Below are positions 16,382-24,901 of a stretch of DNA of 64,000 nucleotides, piece by piece. This stretch comes from CAG-826 sp964504595 (lineage in GTDB: Bacteria > Bacillota_I > Bacilli_A > RFN20 > CAG-826). The notes beneath the pieces were generated by a model that saw only the letters and a list, made by a program, of their open reading frames with translations, was not told where the DNA came from and did no database searches. The position numbers and the translations under genes are program-made. The stretch spans positions 1-64,000 of the forward strand of contig CAZDEE010000002.1 in assembly GCA_964504595.1 (NCBI GenBank). The letters run 5' to 3'. The stretch's first letter is position 1. Every line of letters begins with the position of its first letter.

Positions 16382-16987
16382 CTAATCGAAGATTGTATCT
16401 TTATTCTTAACAGCGGTTAAGAAAGCATCCATTACCTCTTTATAAAGCTTATTTGATAATGGAGGTAACTTATCTACAGGAAAGAAACCAACATCACTTG
16501 TTTCATGACAATGTTCTTGAACAAAAGATATTAATCTTCCTTCAAATACAATGACAAATTCACTTAATTTAGAACTAGAATATTCACTAACATCCTTAAT
16601 TCCGAGTAATCTAACTATTTCAACGTCCGCGCCAGCCTCTTGTAAGCACTCTTTTTTTGCGCCTTCAGAAGGAGTGTCATATAAATCAATCCAACCTCCA
16701 GGAAGCGACCACAAACCATTTTTTGCTTCTTGAACCATTAATAATTCATGCTTTTCATTAAAAATGATAGTTCTAACAGAAAGATTAGGAGTTGGATAAA
16801 TATTTCTTTCAAAATATAAAGGTCTTTCAAAACTCATATTAGTAAAGTTTTCGATTGCCTCCATTGTTGTTTTTCTTATTTCTTCATAGTTTTCTAAAGC
16901 ATAAGGATCTTTAGAATATAATAGTCCAATTCTTGAAATACTATGTATTTTTAATAATATTTGTAAATAATTTTCTTTGCTTTTCAT
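16382..16987 (-). CDS. Nudix hydrolase with Nudix_N domain
   Basis: Hydrolase of a nucleoside-diphosphate-linked compound, substrate unknown. About 201 residues. The N-terminal helical part (1-60) resembles the Nudix_N domain found in ADP-ribose-type hydrolases. The Nudix box is GGWIDLYDTPSEGAKKECLQ followed by EAG; the family motif is kept at the KE..QEAG end. I start at the ATG at 16987, preceded by CAGGTGAT; the longer form from a TTG at 17002 has no better site. It sits between murF and ddl, a position that suggests co-transcription rather than a proven wall role. Confidence 0.85.
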   Translation of the reverse strand: MKSKENYLQILLKIHSISRIGLLYSKDPYALENYEEIRKTTMEAIENFTNMSFERPLYFERNIYPTPNLSVRTIIFNEKHELLMVQEAKNGLWSLPGGWIDLYDTPSEGAKKECLQEAGADVEIVRLLGIKDVSEYSSSKLSEFVIVFEGRLISFVQEHCHETSDVGFFPVDKLPPLSNKLYKEVMDAFLTAVKNKDTIFD

Positions 16988-17012
16988 ATAAATCACCTGC
17001 AACCATTATATG

Positions 17013-18494
17013 CTATTTTAAAAAGGTTTTAAATGTATCATTTGCAATCAATAAGACATTAATATTTCTTTTTTTAGTTAATTCATAACCTTTAGCAAAG
17101 TTACTAACGACTATTATTTTATCTTTGTCACCATGATTATCTTTATATCCATCAAGAAGAGGATGATTTAATGAGGAAGAAACAATAATTACAAAATCAA
17201 GATTAGTTAATTCCTTTCCTAATTGATAGTTAATATTATAATAATCATGGCCTAATTCAATAACACCGGGAGTAATAATAGCTTTTTTACCTTCAAAACA
17301 TAATATGGTTTGAATTCCTTCTTTAATTCCATCATAGTTTCCGTTATAAGCATCATCAATAATTATCATATTATTGATTGCTTTTTTCTCTAAGCGATGT
17401 TTTTCACCTTTTAAATTAGGTAAAATTTTTATAATTTCTTCTTCGTTATAATTTAGTAAAAAAGCGATTTTGATAACTAAAGATAAAGAAGAAAGCGTAA
17501 ATAATCCATATAAAGGTATTTGTATTTGTTTATCTTTATAAGTCACTAATAATCCATCTTTGTTTCTTTTAAATGAGGAAAAATATTGATTCATTGAGTA
17601 AGCGTTATATTTAGTTAAGATTTCTTTTTTTGAAGATAAATAATCGTTATCTAAACAAAAATATCCTATTTTACTAGAGGATAACAGCTTTAATTTTTCA
17701 TTAAAAATATTATCTTTATTTTTAAATGTTGCTAAATGCATAGAACCAATAGAAGTTAGTATTCCAATATCAGGAGTAAATAGAGTTAGCAGTTTATCCA
17801 TTCCTTTTATAGAATCTACACCCGCTTCAAGGATGATAATTTCATCATAATCTTCGACTTCATTGTTTATAAACTTGGTTAGTCCCATTAAAGTATTGAC
17901 TGAACCTTTGGTCGCTTTAACTTTATATTTATAGCTTAGGACTTGAGTTAAATAATATTTTAATGATGTTTTACCATAGCTACCGGTAATTGCGATTATG
18001 ATACGATTTTGATTTTTGTTTAATTTATTTTTTGCGGCTTTAATATATTTTTTTCTAATTATTATTTCAAAAATATATTCTATTTTATTGCTTATAATTA
18101 AAGTTATAAAACTTAAGATAGGAATGAATAATAAAATGTATTTTAATAATTTAAATGGCAAGGTGAAAATATATAAAGAGAAGAAAATACTAGCTATAAA
18201 AACTGATATACTTCTTCTTGTGAACTTAAACTTTGGTGAAGGAAAATAGAAATAATGAATTAATAAAAAGAAAAAAGAAAGGAAAAAAGATAGATAGCAA
18301 TTACTAAAAATAGATATCGATATTAATAAGAGAAAAATAAATAGGCTAATTATTCCATATTTGCTTTTATATATTTGATATAAGTTTTTGGATAGTCTTT
18401 TATTATCGTAATATTGCAATATTAAAATGCTTTCTATTTTAAATAAATATAAAATCATCAGTAAAAATATTAATAGTTTAATTATGATTTCCAT
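17013..18494 (-). CDS. murF: MurF-like ligase with N-terminal membrane domain
   Basis: Probable UDP-MurNAc-tripeptide:D-Ala-D-Ala ligase. The catalytic part carries the Mur-ligase P-loop ITGSYGKTS (G171-S177), KGSVNTLMG, ILEAGVD, TSIGSMHLATF, and the C-terminal DDAYNGNYDG and TPGVIELG segments typical of MurF. Residues 1 to about 150 are unusual: four or more hydrophobic helices (IESILILQYYD between helices) put the enzyme at the membrane. Total 493 residues. It overlaps the upstream hydrolase gene by 17 nt and lies two genes from ddl, which makes its dipeptide substrate. No UDP-sugar-binding N-terminal Mur domain of normal type is visible, so a cyanophycin/MurT-like variant cannot be excluded. 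Confidence 0.8.
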   Translation of the reverse strand: MEIIIKLLIFLLMILYLFKIESILILQYYDNKRLSKNLYQIYKSKYGIISLFIFLLLISISIFSNCYLSFFLSFFFLLIHYFYFPSPKFKFTRRSISVFIASIFFSLYIFTLPFKLLKYILLFIPILSFITLIISNKIEYIFEIIIRKKYIKAAKNKLNKNQNRIIIAITGSYGKTSLKYYLTQVLSYKYKVKATKGSVNTLMGLTKFINNEVEDYDEIIILEAGVDSIKGMDKLLTLFTPDIGILTSIGSMHLATFKNKDNIFNEKLKLLSSSKIGYFCLDNDYLSSKKEILTKYNAYSMNQYFSSFKRNKDGLLVTYKDKQIQIPLYGLFTLSSLSLVIKIAFLLNYNEEEIIKILPNLKGEKHRLEKKAINNMIIIDDAYNGNYDGIKEGIQTILCFEGKKAIITPGVIELGHDYYNINYQLGKELTNLDFVIIVSSSLNHPLLDGYKDNHGDKDKIIVVSNFAKGYELTKKRNINVLLIANDTFKTFLK

Positions 18495-19197
18495 AAGTAT
18501 CCTCGATTAATTTTTGAATTAGTAAAACGTGCCTTTTATAAGCAAAATGGTTTCCTTCAACTTCATATATTTTAATGTTAGGATATTTATCACTTAATTT
18601 CTTAATTTTTTTATTTGGAACTTCATAATCATCTTTACCGATTATAATGCTGATTTTATTTGTTAAATATTTTAATTCATTATCAAAGTATGTATTAACC
18701 ATTTTAAGGAATGTCTTTTTTAGATAATAGCTATATATTTGATTATCATTGCTTCCTTTTAAAAATGAAGGAATGTGGGAAATTATTTGCTTTTTTACTA
18801 ATTTTTTGCATATTTTATACATTTTTATTTTTAAATATCTTTTTAATGAAAATGGTGGTTTTAATATTGAAGGGGCAAGAAGAATTAAGGGTGTTTCTTT
18901 AATTCTTAAAGTATAAGAAATAGCGATTTTACCTCCACAAGAATGACCGATGATTAAAGAAGGAGCAATATTTTCTTGGTTTAAAATTTTATTAAGATAT
19001 TCAAGAATACTTTCTATTTTATAAGCTTTAGAAAAAGTAAAAGAAGAAGAAAATGGCAAATCAATTAAGATATAATTATATTTATCTTTTATTTCTAAAG
19101 CGATATTTAATAACGACTCTTTTCTTTGTCCCCATCCGTGTAAAAAAAGAATCCAATAGTTTTCCTCATTAACTTTGTTAATAAGATAGTTTTTCAT
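18478..19197 (-). CDS. Alpha/beta hydrolase
   Basis: Serine hydrolase of 239 residues, substrate unknown. Visible: oxyanion HGWGQ near residue 20, nucleophile elbow IGHSCGG (Ser in GHS), Asp in GKDDYEVP and catalytic His in GNHFAYKRH, i.e. a full triad. No signal peptide, so cytoplasmic. First gene of the run that continues with murF, Nudix and ddl, overlapping murF by 17 nt; an envelope-related ester or lipid substrate is possible but not shown. Confidence 0.85.
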   Translation of the reverse strand: MKNYLINKVNEENYWILFLHGWGQRKESLLNIALEIKDKYNYILIDLPFSSSFTFSKAYKIESILEYLNKILNQENIAPSLIIGHSCGGKIAISYTLRIKETPLILLAPSILKPPFSLKRYLKIKMYKICKKLVKKQIISHIPSFLKGSNDNQIYSYYLKKTFLKMVNTYFDNELKYLTNKISIIIGKDDYEVPNKKIKKLSDKYPNIKIYEVEGNHFAYKRHVLLIQKLIEDTYGNHN

Positions 19198-19240
19198 TAT
19201 ATCACCATATTATTTATATGTTTTAAATGATATAAAAATA

Positions 19241-19269
19241 AATAAAAAAAGGAAGATTTACTCTTCCTT
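19241..19269 (-). terminator. Terminator of cdaA
   Basis: Stem AAGGAAGA (19249-19256) / TCTTCCTT (19262-19269) with a T-run on the minus strand; the cdaA stop is inside the stem. It separates cdaA from the downstream hydrolase-murF operon. Confidence 0.85.
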
Positions 19270-20097
19270 AATGGTTTCTCCAATTTCTGGTTTTAATAAT
19301 TCAACAAGTTTTGATTTAATATTGCTTGCAAAACACTTTTCAAGTCGACCTTTTTGATAAACATGTATCGATCCAGTTTCTTCAGAGACAGTAATTGAAA
19401 TGCAATCATGGCCTTCGGTGATACCTAATGCGGCACGATGACGGGAACCTAAATATCCCGGCATGGCTTTATTAGAAACGGAAACGGAATCGAAAATAAC
19501 TCCAGCACGAATAATTTGACCTTCTCTAATTATTGTTGCGCCATCATGAAGTGGGGTCCCTTTATAGAAAATAGTTCTTAATAATTCATTTGTGGCTTGC
19601 GCTTTAAGGTCAGACCATCTAGAGAAATTATCGGTAGTAATTCGATCTTCTCTTTCGATACATATTAAAGCTCCACATTTTTCATAAGACATAGCGATTA
19701 TTGCATTAGCTAATTCATCACATAATTCATAGGAGCTACTTTTTTCAACGTTATTTTTTTTGATATTGAAAATTCCAGAAATATGGAATTCATCACGTAG
19801 TACACTTCTAATTTCATTTCCGGTTAAAATGACAATAACCATTGTTACGATTATTAAGGCAACTAAAGAAATTAATGTACATTTATCAAAGCCACAAGTT
19901 ATTGAGGCTAATATTAAGCAGAATAAAAAAGAATATGTGAATTTAATAATATTTGATTTAATAAATTTAAAAATAAAAATTGCTAAGGATATAACAACTA
20001 AAATCGAAATTATATAATCGACAATGAATAATGGATTTTGAAAGTTACTTCCTATATCAGAAAAATCGTTTGTTAAAGTAGATAAAAAATTTAACAT
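19258..20097 (-). CDS. cdaA: Diadenylate cyclase CdaA
   Basis: Makes cyclic di-AMP from two ATP, a signal for potassium and wall homeostasis. Three N-terminal membrane helices (about 22-95) are followed by the DisA_N (DAC) domain with the two diagnostic motifs: GTPLHDGATII (DGA) and GSRHRAALG (RHR). Length 279 fits CdaA (273 in B. subtilis). Usually cdaA is followed by cdaR and glmM; here a terminator follows directly, so the regulator is missing at this locus. Confidence 0.95.
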   Translation of the reverse strand: MLNFLSTLTNDFSDIGSNFQNPLFIVDYIISILVVISLAIFIFKFIKSNIIKFTYSFLFCLILASITCGFDKCTLISLVALIIVTMVIVILTGNEIRSVLRDEFHISGIFNIKKNNVEKSSSYELCDELANAIIAMSYEKCGALICIEREDRITTDNFSRWSDLKAQATNELLRTIFYKGTPLHDGATIIREGQIIRAGVIFDSVSVSNKAMPGYLGSRHRAALGITEGHDCISITVSEETGSIHVYQKGRLEKCFASNIKSKLVELLKPEIGETIKEE

Positions 20098-20192
20098 GGT
20101 ACTACACCTACTTTCTTATTAGTATAAGTCTACTTAAAATGGTAAACCTACATATATATCTTTTATCAAAATAATCATTTAAATTAATCTAG

Positions 20193-20234
20193 CAAAAAAA
20201 GGTAATGCATCACAAAAAGAGATGTCATTGCACC
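20193..20234 (-). terminator. Terminator of lgt-GNAT operon
   Basis: Minus strand: GGTGCAATGACATC pairs with GATGCATTACC (one bulge) and is followed by TTTTTTTG, about 86 nt beyond the GNAT gene stop. Confidence 0.65.
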
Positions 20235-20319
20235 TATAATTATTACATAATTATTCAAATTTTGAAAATAAAATATTAATTTTTCTTAATTTTTTTGTTA
20301 TTTTTTTATAATTTGCCTA

Positions 20320-21165
20320 TTAAAAGATAATTAATAATCCTAAAATGAACAATATCGCGGTTAATGAGGCAGAAATTGTTCCCATTAATAATTGCTTGTC
20401 AGAAAAATGAGATACTGATATTGAAGCAAAGCAACCGGTTATAGCCATGACAACCATTCCTAATCCTAGGTCATTTGAAATGATATTATTATTTTTTAAA
20501 ATAAAAAATATAACTGCGAGTAATGTAAAAAACAAAGAACAGAAAAAAGCAATTTTTTTAATGTTTTTGGTTTTAATTTCTTTGTTTTCTTTTATTGCGT
20601 GAAGGGCGTGATGATAATATTCAAATTCATTTTGATCGACATCTTTAAATGAGGAAGAAATTATTAATTTACCTTTTACATCATTTAATGCTCCGGTTTT
20701 AAATTGAATAACAAGCATATTTTTTTCTTTTTTTCCTTCTTCGTTAAAGATTTCATACGCACCTAGAGAAGTAAAACCGAATTTTGAAAAATATTCTTTT
20801 TCTCCATAAACGAATATGTGCTTATATCCTAAAAATTTAGCTTCATTGATAACGGCTTTAAGTAAGGTCTTGCCAACGCCTTTTCTTTGATAATCTTCAT
20901 GAACAACAATAGGTCTTAATAATAATGTTGGTATTTCTTCTTTTTCATTTTTTATTACAGCATTACTTAAAGTGACAAAGCCAATAATTTTACCTAATTC
21001 TTCTGCAACAAAAGTTAATTCTTTATTAAAATCTTTTGTTCCCCGTAATTTACAAATTTTATAGTGTTCATAACATGGAGCATCATCATTAGTTTTTAAA
21101 ACTTTATATATAAGACGCTCGACTTCAAGATGATCTTTTTTTGTTTCTTTTCTAATACTAAACAT
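20320..21165 (-). CDS. GNAT acetyltransferase fused to a membrane domain
   Basis: Residues 1-155 are a GNAT N-acetyltransferase: LRPIVVHEDYQRKGVGKTLLKAVI is the acetyl-CoA-binding segment (Q-R-K-G-V-G-K), followed by GYKHIFVYGEKEYFSKFGF typical of YhbS-like members. Residues about 205-281 add three hydrophobic helices, an unusual tail that would tether the enzyme to the membrane. Overlaps the lgt end by 8 nt, so it is co-translated with the lipoprotein-modifying enzyme. Substrate unknown; a membrane-near amine is an inference from the tail and the partner. Confidence 0.8.
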   Translation of the reverse strand: MFSIRKETKKDHLEVERLIYKVLKTNDDAPCYEHYKICKLRGTKDFNKELTFVAEELGKIIGFVTLSNAVIKNEKEEIPTLLLRPIVVHEDYQRKGVGKTLLKAVINEAKFLGYKHIFVYGEKEYFSKFGFTSLGAYEIFNEEGKKEKNMLVIQFKTGALNDVKGKLIISSSFKDVDQNEFEYYHHALHAIKENKEIKTKNIKKIAFFCSLFFTLLAVIFFILKNNNIISNDLGLGMVVMAITGCFASISVSHFSDKQLLMGTISASLTAILFILGLLIIF

Positions 21166-21952
21166 TGGCGGTCTCCTTTGTTTTCTTTTTAAAAAATTTA
21201 ATACTATCTAAATTAGTTACTAGCATGTAAGTTCCTAAAGCAATTGCTAAAAGTGAAATCCATTGTGATGTTGAAAGAAGGAAAATTCCTCTTATTTCAT
21301 CGCCTCTAAAGAATTCGATAATGAATCTCCATAATCCGTAGATTATAAAATATAATCCGCTTTGTAAATATGGTTTTTTATTTTTAAAAGAATAATTGAT
21401 AATTAATAGAAAAATAAACAGTAAAAATAAAAATATAGCTTCATATAATTGAACCGGTATTACATAAACATTTTCTTCTAAAAATGGAAAATGAACCCCG
21501 TGATTTTCATTGGTAACTTTTCCATAACAACATCCCGCTAAAAAACAGCCAATTCTTCCAAATGCGTGCCCTAATGGTATTGTAGGAATGCAAAGTTCAA
21601 TAAAAGTGTTAACGGGTAATTTATATATTTTCAAATATAAAAGGCCCATCATGATTCCACCGATAACTCCTCCATAAAAAACTAATCCGCCTTCACTCCA
21701 TAGAAATTTATAAATGTCATTAAAACTTTTTACATCGCCTAATCTGGTAATAAAATAAAGTATTCTTGCGCCAACTAAAGAACCGAATAAGACAAATATT
21801 GCTAAAAAGCAAATATCTTGCCATGATGCTTTATCCTCTTTTCGATAATGATTTTTAATTAGGATAACTAGCAATGATAAAATGATTCCAATAAACATCA
21901 TTAATGTATATGAATCTATTTCTAAACCAAATAATTTTAAAGTAGGTTGCAT
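21158..21952 (-). CDS. lgt: Prolipoprotein diacylglyceryl transferase Lgt
   Basis: Transfers diacylglycerol from phosphatidylglycerol to the lipobox cysteine of prolipoproteins, first step of lipoprotein maturation at the membrane. 264 residues with seven membrane helices; signature GHAFGRIGCFLAGCCYG, the conserved Y in VPVQLYE-like IPVQLYEAIF, and R in EFFRGDE. Start ATG at 21952 with AGGAGGAA upstream. Its presence shows the cell exports lipoproteins. Confidence 0.96.
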   Translation of the reverse strand: MQPTLKLFGLEIDSYTLMMFIGIILSLLVILIKNHYRKEDKASWQDICFLAIFVLFGSLVGARILYFITRLGDVKSFNDIYKFLWSEGGLVFYGGVIGGIMMGLLYLKIYKLPVNTFIELCIPTIPLGHAFGRIGCFLAGCCYGKVTNENHGVHFPFLEENVYVIPVQLYEAIFLFLLFIFLLIINYSFKNKKPYLQSGLYFIIYGLWRFIIEFFRGDEIRGIFLLSTSQWISLLAIALGTYMLVTNLDSIKFFKKKTKETANV

Positions 21953-22032
21953 TTCTAATTCCTCCTAATAAAAATAGAATATCATTAATTTGGCTTTTTT
22001 TCTACAAAACCAAGTTGGCGTTTTATTTTTTA

Positions 22033-22075
22033 TAAAAAAATCTTGATATTTGAATCTATCAAGATTGTTGTTTTT
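22033..22075 (-). terminator. Terminator of the DUF5131 operon
   Basis: Stem AATCTTGATA/TATCAAGATT with an 8-nt loop and a T-run on the minus strand, 34 nt after the last gene of the operon. Confidence 0.8.
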
Positions 22076-22108
22076 GTTTGAAATAAATATGTGTAGAAAT
22101 GATCAGTA

Positions 22109-22876
22109 TTATTTTTCTTGATTTTCAATTGATTTTAGATAATCATTTTCTAATTCATGTTGTACTTCTTCAGCGCATTTTATTTGATCATTTAAATTCC
22201 ATTTTCCAATATTTTTTCCATCTTTTAAAAACATGGATCCACATTGATGGAAATAGAATTCAATATTTCTTTCTTTTGCTTCTAGATATAAGCTTTTTAC
22301 CCATTCATATTTTATCGGTCTAACATCTTTTGCAGGGGCCATTTCACCGCCGACATTGACACATTTTATTAATCCAGTGTCTAAATATTTTCCTAAAGAT
22401 ATTGGACCTATTAAAGGTGAACAAAACACTTCACGATGTTTTACGGGAGCTTCTAAAAATGCCTTTAATCTTTTATCGGCGTATTCTTGATTTTCAATAG
22501 AAATTGAAATATGAACATGCTCCCATCCATCTCCCCAATCGTATGGAACGCAATCTTTAATTCTTTCTGGTCTTTTTGTAGTTAAAACAAAAATGCAGTC
22601 TTTTCTTCTTCTAATAAAATTCCAGCATTCCCATCTCCATGCATCTGCTTCTTCGATAAAAAAGTCAGAGGAAAAGCATAGTTTAACTAAAGAATTTCGA
22701 GGACAATCTTTGTCTTTAAGTTCAAAAGTTGTTTTTCCTTTTGCGATGATTGTTGTATCTCTACCATATCTTCGATCCATTTTATAAACGAAACAATTTC
22801 TACATCCTGGACTAACTTTTTTACATCCGTGCCATGGATTCCAAGGGACTGCTTTATCAATTTCTTTGTTTTGCAT
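22109..22876 (-). CDS. DUF5131 (phage Gp37/Gp68-like) protein, copy 1
   Basis: Member of the DUF5131 family, first named from phage Gp37/Gp68; function unknown. 255 residues. The N-terminus has WNPWHGCKKVSPGCRNCFVY, a cysteine cluster C-x7-C-x2-C that may bind a metal or Fe-S cluster, followed by the conserved FSSDFFIEEADAWR, TKRPERI and HISISIENQ segments. The pattern recalls radical-SAM barrels but is not the classical CxxxCxxC. A related copy lies at 23299-24048 in the same operon with a flavoprotein between them. Confidence 0.8.
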   Translation of the reverse strand: MQNKEIDKAVPWNPWHGCKKVSPGCRNCFVYKMDRRYGRDTTIIAKGKTTFELKDKDCPRNSLVKLCFSSDFFIEEADAWRWECWNFIRRRKDCIFVLTTKRPERIKDCVPYDWGDGWEHVHISISIENQEYADKRLKAFLEAPVKHREVFCSPLIGPISLGKYLDTGLIKCVNVGGEMAPAKDVRPIKYEWVKSLYLEAKERNIEFYFHQCGSMFLKDGKNIGKWNLNDQIKCAEEVQHELENDYLKSIENQEK

Positions 22877-22888
22877 AATGTTACACCT

Positions 22889-23302
22889 CTATTTCATTTT
22901 TATAGTTTCGGTTTTAAAATTACTAAACCATTCAGCTTCATCATAAGTAAAGCGCAAGATACAATATTCAGGATCGTTAAGACCTTTTTTATAAAATTTA
23001 AAGTAAAATGGCATCCATAATTTTTCTTTGATTTTAAAATCATTGACTATTTCCATTGTTCCTTTAATCATAACGCCTTGGAAGTTTTTTCCTTTTTCAA
23101 AGAAATAAACACTAGCTTTTGAATTGCTCTTATAATGCGCGACTTTATTTGATGAAGTATAGGTTGCAAAATACATTGTGTTTTCTCCAATATGTCTTGG
23201 TTGTATCAACGCTCTACTCCAAGGATAGCCGTTTTCATCAACTGAAGATAAAATGGAAGTTTTTTGTCTTTTTATAAATTCAATTATTTCTTGCTTAGTC
23301 AT
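22889..23302 (-). CDS. Pyridoxamine 5'-phosphate oxidase family flavoprotein
   Basis: Split-barrel FMN-binding protein of 137 residues: TSILSSVDENGYPWSRALIQP and MYFATYTSSNKVAHYKSNSKA follow the family pattern for FMN contact, and KGTMEIVNDFKIKEKLW is the following helix. Small members of this family reduce diverse substrates with FMN or F420; the substrate here is unknown. Overlaps the upstream DUF5131 gene by 4 nt and is 12 nt from the downstream one. Confidence 0.85.
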   Translation of the reverse strand: MTKQEIIEFIKRQKTSILSSVDENGYPWSRALIQPRHIGENTMYFATYTSSNKVAHYKSNSKASVYFFEKGKNFQGVMIKGTMEIVNDFKIKEKLWMPFYFKFYKKGLNDPEYCILRFTYDEAEWFSNFKTETIKMK

Positions 23303-24048
23303 TTTATTTCTCCTTTTCTATTTTGTAGTTTGGATTTCATTGCTTGATCGATCTGTGTTTGATAATCTTTGATATAATATGTTTTTCCATCTTTTATAAA
23401 GCAGTTTCCGGTTTGCCCAAAAATAAATTCAACATCATATTTCATGCATTCATCATACACTCTTTTTACCCATTCATAATGTAATGGTCTTTCACCAGCA
23501 TAGTTTTCACCACCGCATAAAACGGTTTCAATTCGACCTGTTTTTAAATATTTTTCTAAAGATATTTCTCCAATAAATGGCTTTAGACTTACCCAAAGAT
23601 GTTTGATTGGTAAATCTAATAAATAAGGAATACGTTCATCCGCGCGGGTTTGATTTTCACAAGATACCGCGAATGTTACATTGTCCCATCCTTCACCCCA
23701 ATTTTCAGGAAGACAATCTTTTATTCTTTCAGGCCTTTTCGTTAAAAGTGAAAAAGTGACGTCACTTCTTTGCTTTATCATTTCCCATGCTTCATTTCTC
23801 CAGCAATCAGCTTCTTCTAAAAAGAAATCTGATGACATGCAAACTCTAACAAATTCATTTGGCTTAATTTTATAATTTCCGTGTCGATCTTTTTTTAGAG
23901 GCAAATTCCAATTGCTTTTATTTTTTGAGATTACGCTGCAATCTAGTCCTCTTTGATTATCTAGATAATATACAAAGCAATTTTGACATCCTTCACTTAT
24001 TTTTTTACAACCGTGCCAAGGATTCCAAGTAGGATCTGTTCTTTTCAT
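23299..24048 (-). CDS. DUF5131 (phage Gp37/Gp68-like) protein, copy 2
   Basis: Second DUF5131 protein of the operon, about 249 residues. Same landmarks as copy 1: WNPWHGCKKISEGCQNCFVY with the C-x7-C-x2-C cluster, CMSSDFFLEEADCWR, TKRPERIKDCLPENWG, VSCENQ, and HYEWVKRVYDEC near the end. The copies are clearly paralogous but diverged over their full length, so the duplication is not recent. I start at the ATG at 24048, one base after the marR stop with GGAGAG upstream, rather than the TTG at 24060. Confidence 0.8.
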   Translation of the reverse strand: MKRTDPTWNPWHGCKKISEGCQNCFVYYLDNQRGLDCSVISKNKSNWNLPLKKDRHGNYKIKPNEFVRVCMSSDFFLEEADCWRNEAWEMIKQRSDVTFSLLTKRPERIKDCLPENWGEGWDNVTFAVSCENQTRADERIPYLLDLPIKHLWVSLKPFIGEISLEKYLKTGRIETVLCGGENYAGERPLHYEWVKRVYDECMKYDVEFIFGQTGNCFIKDGKTYYIKDYQTQIDQAMKSKLQNRKGEIK

Positions 24049-24049
24049 A

Positions 24050-24463
24050 TTACTCTCCAAAGTATTTTCTAACTTGATCTAAGGTAGAAATTAAATTTGT
24101 AAATGCTTCTTTGCCAATCAATTCTTCTACTTCTTTAAGTTTTTGATTTAATTTACTATCAAATTCACATACTAATTGTTTGGCTTTTTTAGTAGGAATA
24201 ACATAGAAACTTCTTTTATCATTTTCTAAATATTCTTTTTTTACATATCCATTTTTTTCTAGAACAGAAATATGGTTTGTAACCATGACTTTAGATACTT
24301 CTAATAAATCCGCAAGCATTATTGGAGTGAAAAGTCCTTCTCTTTTAATGATGATATTTAACACTCCCATTTCACTTGGTCTAATAGGTAAGTCTTTTTT
24401 ATAATCCATGTATATTCTACTGAACTTAGAAAAAACCATATTTGCGTTTGTATATTTATCCAT
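24050..24463 (-). CDS. MarR family transcriptional regulator
   Basis: Winged-helix repressor-type regulator of about 137 residues: MLADLLEVSKVMVTNHISVLEKNGYVKKE is the recognition helix region and ENDKRSFYVIPTKKA the wing. First gene of the operon with DUF5131-flavoprotein-DUF5131, which it probably controls, as MarR proteins usually regulate their own unit. Start at ATG 24463 after TGAGGTG; the GTG at 24469 overlaps that site. A TTAACCTACATTAACTAAC direct-repeat-like promoter region at 24479-24498 could hold its operator. Confidence 0.88.
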   Translation of the reverse strand: MDKYTNANMVFSKFSRIYMDYKKDLPIRPSEMGVLNIIIKREGLFTPIMLADLLEVSKVMVTNHISVLEKNGYVKKEYLENDKRSFYVIPTKKAKQLVCEFDSKLNQKLKEVEELIGKEAFTNLISTLDQVRKYFGE

Positions 24464-24478
24464 AAGCACCTCAAAGTA

Positions 24479-24498
24479 GTTAACCTACATTAACTAAC
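24479..24498. promoter_or_regulatory. Possible MarR operator upstream of the DUF5131 operon
   Basis: The sequence reads GTTAACCTACATTAACTAAC, with GTTAACC and ATTAACTA as a repeated half-site, 16-35 nt before the marR start. Position fits autoregulation; motif reading only. Confidence 0.3.
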
Positions 24499-24763
24499 AT
24501 ACTATTATTGACTTTTTTTGTCAAGAAATGCAAGATATAATATAGGCAGTTAAAAGTATAAATTTATTATTTATTAAAGTAGGAATGCTTAGAAATTGTG
24601 TATTTCTTTTTACAATCTTTGGTAGAGGTAATGAATTAAATTAAAAGATTATTTAAAGAAAATAAATGGATTATAGTTAATACCTGTTTTAATTAAAAAA
24701 GGAAAAGTAATATTTAAATTAAATCATCTTCGAATCAATGTTTATATATTGATATATGATGTA
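24499..24763. other. Intergenic stretch without recognised content
   Basis: AT-rich sequence between the marR promoter and the tRNA-cluster terminator. It should contain the promoter of the marR operon on the minus strand. I see no gene, repeat or RNA here. Confidence 0.5.
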
Positions 24764-24790
24764 TAAAAAAAGTCCGATAAAATCGGACAA
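24764..24790 (-). terminator. Terminator of tRNA-Val-Thr-Leu cluster
   Basis: Stem GTCCGAT (24772-24778) / ATCGGAC (24782-24788), 3-nt loop and seven T on the minus strand. Confidence 0.88.
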
Positions 24791-24802
24791 ATTTACATAA
24801 AT

Positions 24803-24887
24803 TGGTGCCCTCCACGAGGCTCGAACTCGTACTCCGTTAAGAACTAGATCCTAAGTCTAGCGCGTCTGCCAATTCCGCCAAGAGGGC
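24803..24887 (-). tRNA. tRNA-Leu(TAG)
   Basis: 85-nt class II tRNA on the minus strand: acceptor GCCCTCT, anticodon loop CTTAGGA (TAG) between CTAGA and TCTAG, long variable arm, T-loop TTCGAGC, encoded CCA. Last gene of a three-tRNA unit. Confidence 0.92.
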
Positions 24888-24901
24888 ATAATAATAAAAA
24901 A

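Noticed and set aside
22099..22323. Plus-strand frame opposite the DUF5131 gene
   Set aside because: Antisense shadow; composition follows the opposite gene.
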